A program made the position numbers and the translations under genes. Shown piece by piece: positions 1 through 10,721 of a stretch of DNA of 30,344 bases. The stretch covers positions 926,868 through 957,211 of the forward strand of contig NW_019091380.1 in NCBI RefSeq assembly GCF_001949145.1. Reading direction: 5' to 3'. Source of the DNA: Acanthaster planci (Eukaryota; Echinodermata; Asteroidea; Valvatida; Acanthasteridae). Below the pieces are notes generated by a model, which saw nothing but the letters and a program-made list of their open reading frames with translations, did not search any database and was not told the origin of the DNA. Within the stretch, counting starts at the first letter, position 1. Every line of letters begins with the position of its first letter.

Positions 1-872
1 ACTCCGCTCTGGGTTGTAAGATGGTTGGTTTGCACGTCACTTTCCTGACGGACGCTGGCTACCAATGGCTCATCTCCATTGCACACTGCCCCGCGATGCT
101 TTGGACTAGTCTCTGGTGAGATGACTTCCCCACAAGATGGCTTCTCTACACTGTGTACATTCTGGTGACGTTTCAATTTCGACTTTGCAGCAAAGGCCCT
201 GCCACAAGTGGTGCACACGTACGGTTTCTCCCTGGTGTGCTTCCTGCCGTGTTTCCTCAAGCTGCTCGCTCGTGTGAAGGCTTTCCCACAAATCTCACAC
301 GCAAACGATTTCCCACCGTTGGAACAGGGGTGATGTTTGAGTACGGCTTGGCTTGGAAAAACCCGGCCACAAGTGCTGCAACGGGGCAGTCTTGTCTCTT
401 CTTCTTTTCCTGGGGTCTCCCTTGTTGTTTCGGCATGGGCCGCACTGTGGCGTTTCAGGCTACTTTCCTGAGTGAATTCTTTGCCGCAGATGTCACAGGA
501 GAACAGGCTTTCACCAGTGTGGACTCTCAGGTGGTGCTTGAGTTTGGACCGCTTGGGGAAGCTTTTGCCGCAGGTGCTGCACACGAAGGCTGGATTTTGG
601 CCAGTGTGGATCACTTTGTGGCGTCTCAGACTGCTTTCCTGGGTATACGAGTTGCCGCAAACACCACAAACAAAGGGCTTCTGTCCAGTGTGGGTCCTCT
701 GGTGCGTTGTCAAGCTCCTCGCTTGGATGAAAGTCTTGTCGCAAATCTCGCACATGAATGGCGCCTCTCCCGTATGGTACCTGTGATGACGCTGGAGTGT
801 GGTCAGCAAAGGGAACGCTTTCCCGCAAATGCCACACACAAATGGCTTGTCCGTATCCTCAGAAGCTGACAT
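1..872 (-). CDS. C2H2 zinc-finger protein, N-terminal part (runs off left edge)
   Basis: Reading the minus strand from the ATG at 872-870, the frame stays open for 290 codons to the window edge, so the C-terminus is missing. It begins MSASEDTDKPF and has eight tandem zinc-finger units. Seven are canonical C-x2-C-x12-H-x3-H fingers. The sixth (starting CSTCGRVFPSQ) is degenerate: it ends in HHPC and lacks a normal second His. Linkers are TGEAPF, TGQKPF and TGESLF, close to the classic TGEKPF, between the early fingers; a longer acidic/basic spacer precedes finger six. After the last finger the sequence loses finger character and looks like a disordered tail. An in-frame TGA lies 15 nt upstream of the ATG. 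A good acceptor (ttttgcag) lies further upstream, so this is probably the first coding exon behind a 5' UTR intron. A DNA-binding nuclear transcription factor is likely, but its target and orthologue cannot be named. Confidence 0.85.
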   Translation of the reverse strand, partial: MSASEDTDKPFVCGICGKAFPLLTTLQRHHRYHTGEAPFMCEICDKTFIQARSLTTHQRTHTGQKPFVCGVCGNSYTQESSLRRHKVIHTGQNPAFVCSTCGKSFPKRSKLKHHLRVHTGESLFSCDICGKEFTQESSLKRHSAAHAETTRETPGKEEETRLPRCSTCGRVFPSQAVLKHHPCSNGGKSFACEICGKAFTRASSLRKHGRKHTREKPYVCTTCGRAFAAKSKLKRHQNVHSVEKPSCGEVISPETSPKHRGAVCNGDEPLVASVRQESDVQTNHLTTQSG

Positions 873-3800
873 AGTGGATTTCTGTCACATGACACGCCCT
901 GCAAAATCAGACAGTCATGCAAATCTGATTTTAATTTCAGTTCCCCCCTACATTGTTTCATATCACTCGGCCAAGTTTAACCTTCACTGAAGCTCTTCTT
1001 CACATCATTCAAGGGATATCACCTTTGGGGGAATAACCACCAAAGAAATTTCGTATATCTCCGCAAGAGTAAATGTGCCTGTTGGTCCAAGGCTGAGTGT
1101 TAACTACCAGACAGGCTCTCTGTGAAAGCTACCATTACTTAACCACACAAAGGAGTTGGTGTAACGTGTGAGTCAGACCAAAATTCATCTGAGGAGGTCT
1201 TACAAGCTTATGGAGGCATCATTTTATCTTCAAAACGGCAAGACGATTTTCCTACAAATACATATAGTAACCTGGGGATAGTTTGCCATGTAAGTTGTGA
1301 AAATTGGGGTTGTGTATGTGGGAACCCCGTTCCTTTTATGGAAAGGAGACCTACATTTTATGTTTGAATCCATCTTAGCAGATGACTATGAGATCATGCT
1401 CAATAACTGTAGGATTGATGTGGAAAGATGGCAGTTTGGAATTAAATTATGAGAGGAAACTGTGTTTAACACATGACATGGAGTCCAATTTGCATGGCTG
1501 GAAATTTCAGTAAGAAAGTAACATTTTTTTTCAATTTACAATTCAACATTTCCAAAATTTCAAAATAGGATCAAATAAAGATAGCACCACCTTTGGGGGG
1601 GGGGCTGACCAGATTTGCAAGAAAAAAATGAAATTAAAATGGAGGGTTCCCCAAGAACACAATCCCAGTGAACATATCATCATTACCAGCAGTACAATTT
1701 CAGCTCATAAAATCGTAAAATATTGTGGATGTCAACGGATGAAACTTAAAAATGTTACAACCCAACTGAAAGCTGTCCCTACGTATCCAGACAGAGCCCG
1801 GTATCAATGAAGCAGAATACTCTAATGTACATGTAGGGCTCTGTTACATCCAACAGTTCTCCACTGCTGTAAAATGCTGAACAAAAGGCAAGGCCTTAGC
1901 GCCTAGATCAACTCATCTGTAGGAACTGAGTCTAAAGTTAGACTGATCATGGACGGACTAACGTTAGACAATGTTGGACTGGAGGCCTAGTGTAACTAAC
2001 ATGACTAAACAACTAAACGTACAACTACGACTAGAAATACGAATCATACTGTACAGGTCATACAAAACTGCTAAACTACCTCAGGATTTTTTTTATTTCC
2101 CTGGTGTCTCTCTAGCTCCTCTTCCTATCCTCGAATCACATGGTAAGCAACGCCGCCATGTAGCGTGTGTGCGGAAGTTTTACCACACAGCAGGGCATGT
2201 GTACGGCGGCGGTACATACATGTACATGTACATGTATACATGTACATGTACCTCCATGATGTACTGTACATGTACATGCACTTTATACATACGTACTTGT
2301 ATTTAACAATTATCGTCGAAAGAGGGCGGTGTTGTCAATCAGCTAGACTGGTTTCCAATCCCTGCTCGGTAAATTATTATTTTGTTGTGGCATGTCAAAA
2401 TATTCCCTTAAAATAGTCACACATTATGTTCAGGGGACGGCTAGGCTGTGCTCAGGCTGGTTGATGTTAGTCTGACAAGGTGCTGACAAGGCACCAGTAG
2501 CGCGCTGTCAAGAAGAAGTAATATCAAGTTTTCAGGTTGTGGATGGGAAGTCAGTGTTCCGGAAGAAAGCGTATTTTTGTTAATTTCTAAGTCTTGGGGT
2601 GCTAAAACTATAGGCCAATATGCATTTGGCCAATGTTGCCAAAGTGGCAAACTTCCCACTTCTGTTGCACTATGCTGACGGAGGCTGGACATCCAACAGA
2701 GCATTTGTTTTTCACGAAACGTCTAGACCCCCTGCCCCCCCCCCCCGATTCGACGATGTGTTGATGTGGGTATATTGGGACAAATATCTTATAATTATAA
2801 AATGACGAGTGCTCACGGTGGACTTTTGATATATTTTGGCGCACTGGGGACTTGTATTCGGCCTTCAAGTTGAAAACTACCACACAAAACTGACATCATA
2901 AGGGTCTGGCAAAAACTCTGGGAAGGAATTGCACTGGCAAACTTTTTTAAGGTGCGGTAGTCACGAACAGAAATTTCAGTAGAAATCTTGGATGGAAAAA
3001 CAAAAGGTTAAGCAGGTTCAACTGCAGTGATTTATCCAGGTTTTCAGTCCGATCCGGGGTGTGTTCCTGAGATGTCCGCAGCACCAGTGTGCATGGGTTT
3101 GCTGCCAAAGGAGGGAGAAATAAAAGTTTTTGTTGGTATTTATTTCATTCATTATGTTTTATATTCCCGCACAAGTTATAAAAAAATATTCCTCCATGCT
3201 TGAATACTGAAAGACGAGAAAACTTGTGTGGTGTACCCTCCTTTCTCCATGGGTGTACAAAGCTAATGATTTTGCGCACCGTGTGAATAAGAAAGATCCA
3301 GATCTTACACGCGCTTAGAGCACGCACATAAATATAATATATAAAGGAATTTCACCTAAGAAAAGTGGAGATAATTGTATAATTTTTCTTTTTCTGCTGT
3401 ATTCAGGTAACTGGGAAGCTGAAATCTGACAACTGTGACAAACAGTAAAAATTTGGGGCGTGACATGTTTAGTTAAATCTTGCACTTGTCCCATGGCCGA
3501 TCGACATGCAATACATAACAACTCCATGCGCTTAGCTCGTCCAGTTTTATTCAGGTTTAATTCCCAATATCAGCCTGTTTCTTCCGGGACAGCGATCGTC
3601 TATCATTCAGCACATAATTTATCATTGAAAACAATTTAATGTTAGCGGCTCCTTCAAAACGAAAATGCAACTATAAATACTGCTTTTTGTTGATATATTA
3701 ACTCGGGGATCGTTGCTGGAGATTACACGAGCGGCTGGAATGAAGCCTATGACCTAGCACCCGCAAACAGCTGTTGGGTCAATTGTTGGAGTTTGTACGC

Positions 3801-3927
3801 GTATACATGTACAGCCTCATCATACGCGTTGCACATTTTTATTAAAATATTACCATAATATTACACGTGCAGAAAAGTTGACCTCGGAAAAGTTTTAATT
3901 ATATGTTCAATTTTTAGACCTGAGGCT
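873..3927. other. Intergenic region between divergent ZNF and CCDC134 genes
   Basis: No ORF here has a recognisable domain or a coding-like splice pattern. The region must hold the 5' UTR and promoter of the minus-strand zinc-finger gene and of CCDC134. A GCCGCCATGT motif near 2150 reads ACATGGCGGC on the minus strand and resembles a YY1/initiator-type promoter site, which would suit a zinc-finger gene start; this is weak. An E-box CACGTG sits near 3864, about 60 bp before the CCDC134 ATG. Homopolymer tracts of G (about 1597-1606) and C (about 2732-2748) are present. Confidence 0.5.
2205..2293. repeat. ACATGTAC palindromic simple repeat
   Basis: A run of overlapping CATGTA/TACATG units, nearly self-complementary over its whole length, so it could extrude as a cruciform. 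Smaller blocks of the same motif recur across the window (for example near 5300, 20900 and 29540). Confidence 0.85.
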
Positions 3928-4150
3928 ATGGATATCTCTTGCATTGTAGTTCCCTTTATTGCTGTTGTTCTGCTTTCAACGCAAGTTGTAGTTTGGGGCA
4001 AGGAGAATACTGCAAAACATTCATCAGGAACTGGTGCGGACAATAGCCGTAAAACGGAGGCGGGGCAGAGCGATACGGGCACGGCGGACAGAGAGGAGAA
4101 AGATGGCGCTGGTGCTGGGAAAAAGGACAGCGGCAAAGAGTTGGAAATGT
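3928..4150 (+). CDS. CCDC134: CCDC134 exon 1
   Basis: Encodes residues 1-74 plus the first base of codon 75: the signal peptide MDISCIVVPFIAVVLL... and the charged spacer ending GKELEM. This is the first ATG of the open frame, directly followed by a good signal peptide. The donor is GTATCCTTT, the U12-type consensus. The exon also contains AAGATGGCGCT (about 4101), a YY1-like motif, inside the coding sequence. Confidence 0.88.
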
Positions 4151-7100
4151 GTATCCTTTATGCAAGTTACAAGTGTCTTACAAAGCTAGCGAACTCCAGA
4201 GGAAGCGATTCTCTAGCATCTGGCCTCAGAGCAAAGCCCTTGCTCTATTGTCTGGTGTATCTGGGCATCTATTTCTACCTCCATGATCGATCTGGAGAAG
4301 GAGTCAGGCGAATAAGAGGCAAAAGACAAGGTGTTCACTAGCTAGAACAAGGCTTCTTGTCATCAAAAGCTAACCAACGGGGGACACAAATGGATATAAC
4401 TTAGGTGCTGGGGTATTTTTTGGGGGGGGTCCATTATTACTGTTGTAGGGGCCTGTGTATTTGCAGCATTTATGGATGGGTGCTGAATTTCCAGGCGTAA
4501 AATTGCCAATTGATAAATACCATAAATTGTGAAATGATGTCCCCTTTTTTCAAAATATGTTGCGAGATTGCAATTCATACAGTCCTTTGAAAATTTTCTC
4601 AGTGTTTTTCTTCAAAAAATTCCAGCAAGTGAAAAAAGTTTAATGATGTTTCAAGCATTTCTAGCTTTCTTAGGGATTCTTCTGGATAACTAATGGGAAA
4701 AATACACCTTTTCCCCCCTGAATAAAAGATCTGAGGGAGTGATCTATGGCAAAGCATGCAGAGTTGGGTTTCCTTTGTATTTACGGATTGACTGAAAGCA
4801 TTGAGATTGCATGTCTTTGTGTGGCCACTCAAACGTTGTCTTTTCCATTGTGTGGATATCTAGTCAAAGATAAAGCCTCAAAAATCAACAAGTGGGCCTT
4901 TGACTGCATAATCTTGTGTACAATCTTGTGATAGTGGTGTCCATAGTTAATTTTATGCCATTTTTTGACCTTCAGGGAGGGTCAGTTGGTTGGGGAAAGC
5001 AGGGTTAAGAAATGTTTGAACCCAAAAATTCTTGAAATTTTGTTTTTTCTTGCTGGGGAATTCCAGACTGGGTTGATGGCATGATATAAGTTTTTTCCCC
5101 TTAGTCGGAGCCAAATATAAGGGCCGGTCAGAAATGATAGACAAACTTATTGTGAAATCCCCTGAAACATGGCTTCAGGCATTACATGTAGGGGTACTTG
5201 ATGGAAGAAGGATTTCCAGTAAGGGATTTTAGTTTTGTATTTTTTCTTTTTAAATTAAACAATTGCGTCAGTGTCATGGCATCCTGGTATAAATGTTAAT
5301 CATATACATTGTAACTGTACATATGTACATATAGTATACACCGTGTTCCATGTAAAATTTGAATTAGAACGAGTAATTAAGCATGGTGGCCCAGAAAAAA
5401 TAAGTCGGCATTTGAACGTTTTAAACTGAATTCTGTCAACTGTAGTGTCATATCATAAAGAATACTTGTACAGACGTTTTCCTTAAACAGTTCTCAAATC
5501 AGTCCAGAGGATTTTTCTTCAGAAGAGAAGCCAGCAGCATAGTGCCATCCAAGACATCTTTGACAAATACAACCACGAGCAACAGTTTAAGCTGATAGAT
5601 TTGCTTCTTGACAAGATGCAAGAGGTGGGGGAATGGATAGGAGTGGTACAAGACGAGGGAGGGGCATAAGAGAACATGTATTTAAGGACACGTGCAGGTA
5701 CCTGGCGCCTTGCTGCACCCTCGGTTGTTTCTGTAAGAATTAACCAAGGATGGATGCAACTGCAAAACAGGGCCTTGATCTCAGACTCAGTGAAGTCAAG
5801 ATGCCTTGATGTTGCCCCTACAACCCTTGTGATGTACAGACATGAGATAGCAGACATTACATCATAGGAATGATAGGTGACCTTTATCCCCCAGTTTTTA
5901 TTTTATTGAATCATTTTCTTCTCTTTCAATCAGATATTAACCGAATCAAAGCAGACGCTGACAGGCTCTGGCTTTCAACCAGGAATGCCATTTCCCACCC
6001 ATCAAGCAATAAAAGACAGTAAGAAGTACTACGCAGTTCTTTCAGTTGCATGCGTAGCATTGTTGGCAGGATTCTTGAGTGGGGGGAAGGGCTTCAAATG
6101 TAGCTGTGTTCCATTAGCTGTGTCCTCTAGTGAGCCCCTTGAACCCTACTTGCCTCTCTCCGTCTGGGTGTACAGATAGATACTGGCTTTCCCGCAGCAT
6201 GAGATGCAATGGACTGGCATCCCTCTCAGGGAGGAATAAGGCTTAGCAGCCGACTTTGCATCTGCTTAAATTACCCATCTTTTTCATTTCATTAAACAGA
6301 ATAGTTTGATGTGCACAACATGATGTGACATTATAACTGTGACATGGGCATGTGACGGTTGCAATCCCAGAGTGACTGTTTTCATTCCCGTCTGGCAGGT
6401 CTTTCGCTGCTTCTAGAAAATCTTGCCTTTCTCGGTGACATCGTGCTGAGACTGCCCGACATAACCCACAGCTTGTACAGCAAGAAGAAAGAGTTACGGG
6501 AGGTTGTCCGCTGGGCAGTAACATACGCTGAACAGACGGGGTTCTATGATGACACTCACAAGAAGTTAATGAACTTGGTAATTTGATGTCCATTGTTTGC
6601 TTGAACTGTTAAACCAACACAGCTGTTGATATCCAGTGATGCTTATTTTGCGTTTCTTGGGGTATCAAAGCAGACACTGATGTTTCCCTTTCAGTAGCTG
6701 TTTTGATGCAAAGCTCGCCATCACTTTTGGTCAGTGATGGACAGTAAAACATTCAGAGTATTTGTAAACAGCCATCAGCTTGGGATTTCAAGCTATTCAT
6801 GGTGACAGACAACTAAGATAGAAAGCTTGCGGTAGCACCATGCAAGGATACGATCTCTTTTGTGAGTCCGTATGGTTCTCACGGTTCTTTTAAGAACCAT
6901 ACAGACTCCCAAAAGAGATCGTATCCTTGCATGGTGCTACTGCAAGCATTCCACCTGAGCCATCAGCTTGCTGCATTGTTCAACTCATTCAGCGATCTAC
7001 TCCTGAATGGACACATGCAATTGGACGAAAGGGCATTACTCAGGAACACAGGTGCCATGACGTGGCTGGTTTCAAGGCCCCACCTATTCAACATGACTTC

Positions 7101-8783
7101 TGATTCCCAAAGCTGCCTTCGGTATCACCTCAACTGTGGCTGGCAATAACACACATGCCTACGTATGTAAGCTGCCAGTTGCTACTAAGTGGCTATCCAG
7201 TTCAGAAGTGACTTTGTCACAAAGGCAGATGCGCCACGATTTGCAGGCTCCCATTGGACGATCGCTGAAGTTGCGTGTTAACTTCCAGTTCCATTGTTCC
7301 ATGTAAACGGCCATCAATGCATGTAACTCTATGTGCAGTGCCTGTGCAGTGGGCGTTGTTTAAACTGAAGTGATGTCACACCTACGAACTGGAAAGCCGT
7401 TTCTCATAGATGCAAGTGTTCTTGCCGGCCATACTCAAGCAACTTCACCCTGTACCTTTGCTTGGAAATACCATTAAGCTAACTCACATTATACCACCAG
7501 TCAATACTCGACCCTCATAAGCTCCACTCTAGTATGCTTCACTCCTCTGCAGTACGATGGGACTGTCCATTTTCATGATGTACGAGCAACAGGGTTTCCC
7601 CTTGAGTATTGCTATGTTTGAGGTGGTCCAACAAATTTTGCCCAAATTCTAGTGCCTCAAAGAGAAGCATTTTCAAAAGAACCTAACATAAATTCTATAT
7701 AGTATCGCAGTATATTTTTATTAAATTTCCCCTCTAACATAAATCAATATTGTATTCTGTGTCTCTTTTTACAATTCTAAATGATTTGAAACTAATCTAT
7801 TTCAAATGTCCAAGCTATGATTTTCCTTCCATCTCCGTCAGTTTCAAGTGTTGAGGTCGTGAAATTCAACAGAAAAGCCCGAGGTAGTCACTAAAATCAG
7901 TGAGTTGGACTGCCTCACAGTTGAATGGGCAGGGGAAACCTTGCTTGAAACCAAGAGACACATCCTCTGGCATGCTCTGGACAGCACACTTCTGTGTGAA
8001 AAGTATTTTGGCTATCACCTGGCGAGCAGGTGATAGAGCGGGCAACATCAAGAGTTCAGATAGTTTGCTGTCAGACACTCACGCCCGGCCCCTCTCCAAC
8101 TTGGTTGCATCACTGATGACACAGTCCAACAAGAGTGGAGAGGTTTCATGTATCAGTCAAAGCTGGCGGTTTGAATTCCAAGCTTTCAGTTCACATTCAT
8201 TTTGTCTATCGATACATCCTACGTACATTCACCTGTAGATGCGCTGGAAGGGAAGAAGCTTTTCCTCATTTCAGACAGAAACTGGTCCCGCCTCTCATGC
8301 TGGTGTGCGTTTCTTGTTTGCAGATGTCACAGGAACTCAGACTGATTAAGAGGGATCCTGATTATGTCAATCCGTTCAAAAGAGAAGAGGTCAGTATTAC
8401 GAGAAATAATGATTATTGAATCCAGGTGACTTGTGTATTTTTTCAAATTGTGTGGACCACAGTAGTTGTATGAATCGTGGTATAAATATGATACCACTGT
8501 CCTCTTCACCTCATGTTGCAAGTGTGTTTCAAAAAGTGGCCAACTTCTTTGTTACGAAAAAACTTTTAAGCATTAGCATATGTGGTACGCCGCTCTGTGA
8601 AAAATGACGGCACTGAGTCATCAGCAACCGAAAAAATCCAACTTCTGTAGATTTTGACACAAATGAACATCGTCTTTTTCTTCTTGGATGATTGTGCAGG
8701 TAGCAGAACCGACACCACCGAAAAAGAAAAAAGAAAAGAAACCCAAAAAGAAAGGACCCAGGATATCCAGGGGTGAACTCTGA
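3928..8783 (+). CDS. CCDC134: CCDC134 homologue, complete six-exon gene
   Basis: Coding exons are 3928-4150, 5503-5624, 5934-6018, 6399-6577, 8324-8389 and 8700-8783; they join in phase to give 252 residues (human is about 229). Residues 1-22 form a hydrophobic signal peptide. Residues 24-70 are a low-complexity Gly/Lys/Asp/Glu spacer, which accounts for the extra length. Conserved blocks in order: ELEMFQRIFLQKRSQQ (about 71-86), matching the human KKMFEVKRREQ block without gaps; ENLAFLGDIVLRLP (about 150-163), matching human ENTAFFGDVVLRFP; VRWAVTYAEQTGFY; then NPFKREE and GPRISRGEL. The C-terminal RGEL replaces the human QSEL and fits a KDEL-type ER-retrieval signal. In vertebrates CCDC134 is an ER/secreted protein linked to ERK signalling and bone formation. 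That role is known for the family, not visible here. Confidence 0.93.
4151..5502 (+). promoter_or_regulatory. CCDC134: U12-type (minor spliceosome) intron 1 of CCDC134
   Basis: The 5' splice site at 4151-4159 reads GTATCCTTT, exact U12 consensus. Just before the 3' splice site, TTCCTTAAAC at 5479-5488 matches the U12 branch-point consensus TTCCTTAAC. It lies about 14-18 nt from the AG at 5501-5502, the usual U12 spacing. A nearer AG at 5489-5490 is also in phase and would add four residues. The 5502 acceptor gives an ungapped match to the vertebrate protein and better branch spacing. Confidence 0.8.
5503..5624 (+). CDS. CCDC134: CCDC134 exon 2
   Basis: Starts in phase 1 and ends in phase 0 at GAG|gtgggg. 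Encodes the helical block from FQRIFLQKRSQQ to LLLDKMQE, which aligns with the human segment ending LDVMLKGLFKVLE. The chosen start depends on the U12 branch-point argument; 5491 is the alternative. Confidence 0.85.
5934..6018 (+). CDS. CCDC134: CCDC134 exon 3
   Basis: Acceptor ctttcaatcag, donor A|gtaagaag; phase 0 in, phase 1 out. Encodes ILTESKQTLTGSGFQPG followed by MPFPTHQAIKD, parallel to the human [21 protein letters not shown] region. Confidence 0.88.
6399..6577 (+). CDS. CCDC134: CCDC134 exon 4
   Basis: Acceptor cgtctggcag, donor TTG|gtaatttg; phase 1 in, phase 0 out. This is the most conserved exon: LENLAFLGDIVLRLPDITHS, then VVRWAVTYAEQTGFYDD, then KKLMNL. It corresponds to the human ENTAFFGDVVLRFP and IRWGISFCNQTGVF blocks. 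Confidence 0.93.
6825..6947. repeat. Long near-perfect inverted repeat (hairpin) in CCDC134 intron 4
   Basis: The left arm 6825-6879 and right arm 6893-6947 are reverse complements over 55 bp with three mismatches, separated by a 13-base loop. The loop junction also contains a perfect 16-bp palindrome (ggttcttttaagaacc, 6883-6898). As part of the intron transcript it would fold into one long stem. It could be a short MITE-like element, a hairpin-RNA locus or a long miRNA-type precursor. Confidence 0.95.
8324..8389 (+). CDS. CCDC134: CCDC134 exon 5
   Basis: Acceptor ttcttgtttgcag, donor GAG|gtcagt; 22 codons in phase 0. Encodes MSQELRLIKRDPDYVNPFKR then EE, matching human MAQELGI...NPFK. Confidence 0.92.
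8700..8783 (+). CDS. CCDC134: CCDC134 exon 6 (C-terminus, RGEL)
   Basis: Acceptor gattgtgcag; phase 0; ends at TGA 8781-8783. Encodes VAEPTPP, then a Lys-rich stretch (about 11 Lys in 14), then GPRISRGEL. The KGPRISR block is shared with human CCDC134. The Lys run resembles a nuclear or nucleolar signal; the terminal xxEL tetrapeptide favours ER retrieval. Confidence 0.93.
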   Translation, partial: VAEPTPPKKKKEKKPKKKGPRISRGEL

Positions 8784-8831
8784 ACCTTCCGTCCAAATCT
8801 CTGAGGTTTGTCATTGCTATGAACACCTGTG

Positions 8832-8887
8832 AGTGGGGGGGTTAGAGGGAGAGAGTTTGGGGGAGGGGAAGTTGGGAAGGGGAGGGG
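8832..8887 (+). promoter_or_regulatory. G-run tract, potential RNA G-quadruplex
   Basis: Starts about 50 bp after the CCDC134 stop codon. At least six runs of three or more G (up to seven) lie within 56 bases on the sense strand, separated by short A/T-containing loops. This satisfies the simple G-quadruplex pattern several times over. Confidence 0.6.
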
Positions 8888-10681
8888 ATAGCCAATGAGC
8901 ACAGTGCGACGCATACTTAATTACTTCTGACTGGCAGCACTGTAGCTGGTTCAGCACTCACAGGGTGACAAGTCGACAGAGTTGAAGCAGTATAAGTTAG
9001 ATTTTTTTCTTGAGGAATGAAGTAAGATTTCTGACACGCTGCACTCTGCAGAGATTCAGCTTTAAATAGAAAGACCACTCAGTTAATGTTTTGACCCTGA
9101 AGTGATTTGTGAGAAAAGCAAAATCCTGATATCAACTGAAACAGGTAATGAGGCTTCCCCTCCAAAGGAGGGTCGACTGAACTTGCCTAAACATTGCCCG
9201 ACACACTTAAGTGTTACTGTTACATGAATGGAAAAAAAGACAGGTCACATGTTCCGTCCCTGTAAAATCTAGGGAAGTGAATAAGCATTCCTTCCCATTT
9301 TAATCGGCTGTATTATATACTTTCCTGTGTGATCAGATTTCTCACCAGGGTGTCAGTGTCTGAGTGGGTTTATTTGCTATGGTTTAAAATTCAAAGAGAA
9401 CTATAAAGCCAAAGGGGATAAACTTAGTCATTTTAGCGTCCACAAACAGAAACAAATTGGATAATGGTTACAAAATGCTTTCAGTTTAAACAATAAATCG
9501 TCGAAACGATCGTGACACATTGCTTATCCCATGATTAACAATGTAAATTACCGATTATGACTACTGCATGTAAAGCACGGCTCATTTGGACAAAATGTTA
9601 CGGACAGTAAGCCTGGATACCTACAAGTAGAAGAAACTTCAGTTTGGTTTCATAGTACTGCCTACAGTATATTAACACTCCCACCCCCAAAAAATTTCCA
9701 CTGTTGAAGGACCAAAGAGTACAGATTTCTCCATTTGAATACAAATTAAATGAAGTCCTGGAACTTTTAAATTGTGCTGTTGGTATTAGTGTTACAGCAC
9801 AGCTGGTGTGCTTCCATTTGCTGCAATTTATGTACATGCACCTGTTGTCATTAAGTTTGCCATAAGACCATGTGCTTGTGTGGTTCTGAGAAATAGCAGT
9901 GTGTTCCATCTGTAATGACCAGCTGAACGTGCACATTGTGTCAAACTGAAAGGCACAATGGACTACAATATATTTAGAAAGATGGAAAAGAAAGATTTAT
10001 TTGAGAGGTTTTTAGTACTTTGCATGATCTCTCAGCTCTGTAGAAGTAATTGTTACCCATAGTTCCTGCATTTATCAGTTTTAATTATGCCAATATAATT
10101 CTGCATTTAATTTTTTGTTTAAACGATACAGTACTTTTTGAGTATTTGAACTTACATGTAGTTGTTAAGCAGAGAGTGTAGACATTGAGCATGGCAAGGA
10201 TAAGTCGGGGACTCAGAAGTCAAGGGACTCTGGAGTCAACTTGCCAAAGAAGTGATTTACTGAAAGTTGTTTAATGTGTACTGCTTTTTGAAAGCAAACT
10301 TGGATACCCTTTCGACGGTGTCAAAGAAAATAACAGAGTGTCATTTACAAACTGCCGTCTCTCTCTGTGTGCTGAGTGATTTGCCCTCAGTCCAAACAAT
10401 GTAATGTTATTTCCTCTGTTGTACACGTGATGTCTGACTGAATTTTTGTATTGGATTTCTCTTCAGTACAATTTTAAACTCAGCAGCTGAAGATGATACA
10501 TTTTTAAAAAGACAAGGCAAGTTCATTTTTATACACTGATGTGAAAAATACTACCTAGAAGTAAAAAGGAATCTGTTTACAGCATCATACACTAATGTTT
10601 CTTTGCTAGTTGTGAAATTTTATTACACACCATGACATCGTGACAAAATCGTTTTTCTTCCTGTAACTTGCTTTGGAACAA

Positions 10682-10687
10682 AATAAA
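10682..10687 (+). terminator. Candidate poly(A) signal, plus strand (CCDC134)
   Basis: AATAAA followed within 20 bases by GT-rich sequence. It is the best 3' end for CCDC134 before the convergent gene begins. Confidence 0.55.
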
Positions 10688-10721
10688 AGCACTTTGTTGT
10701 GCTCAAAACACTCATTTTTGT

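Larger units (their letters stand above)
8784..10710 (+). other. CCDC134: Probable 3' UTR of CCDC134
   Basis: No coding potential was recognised on either strand. Candidate poly(A) signals AATAAA occur at 9492-9497 and 10682-10687. The second is followed by a GT-rich stretch (actttgttgtgct) typical of a downstream element, giving a 3' UTR of about 1.9 kb. The UTR starts with a G-rich tract. Confidence 0.55.

Noticed and set aside
153-869. Plus-strand ORF of 238 codons
   Set aside because: It is the antisense of the zinc-finger array; the minus-strand frame has repeated C2H2 units and explains the openness.
2325-2375. B-box-like GGTTTCCAATCCC, possible tRNA-derived SINE
   Set aside because: No convincing A box and no cloverleaf could be drawn.
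5491-5502. Alternative CCDC134 exon 2 start at 5491
   Set aside because: In phase, but only a few bases from the U12 branch site, and it inserts four residues (LKSV) into a block that otherwise aligns without gaps.
5985-6179. ORF starting MPFPTHQAIKD and continuing past 6018
   Set aside because: Only the first 11 codons are exonic (CCDC134 exon 3); the rest reads through the intron.
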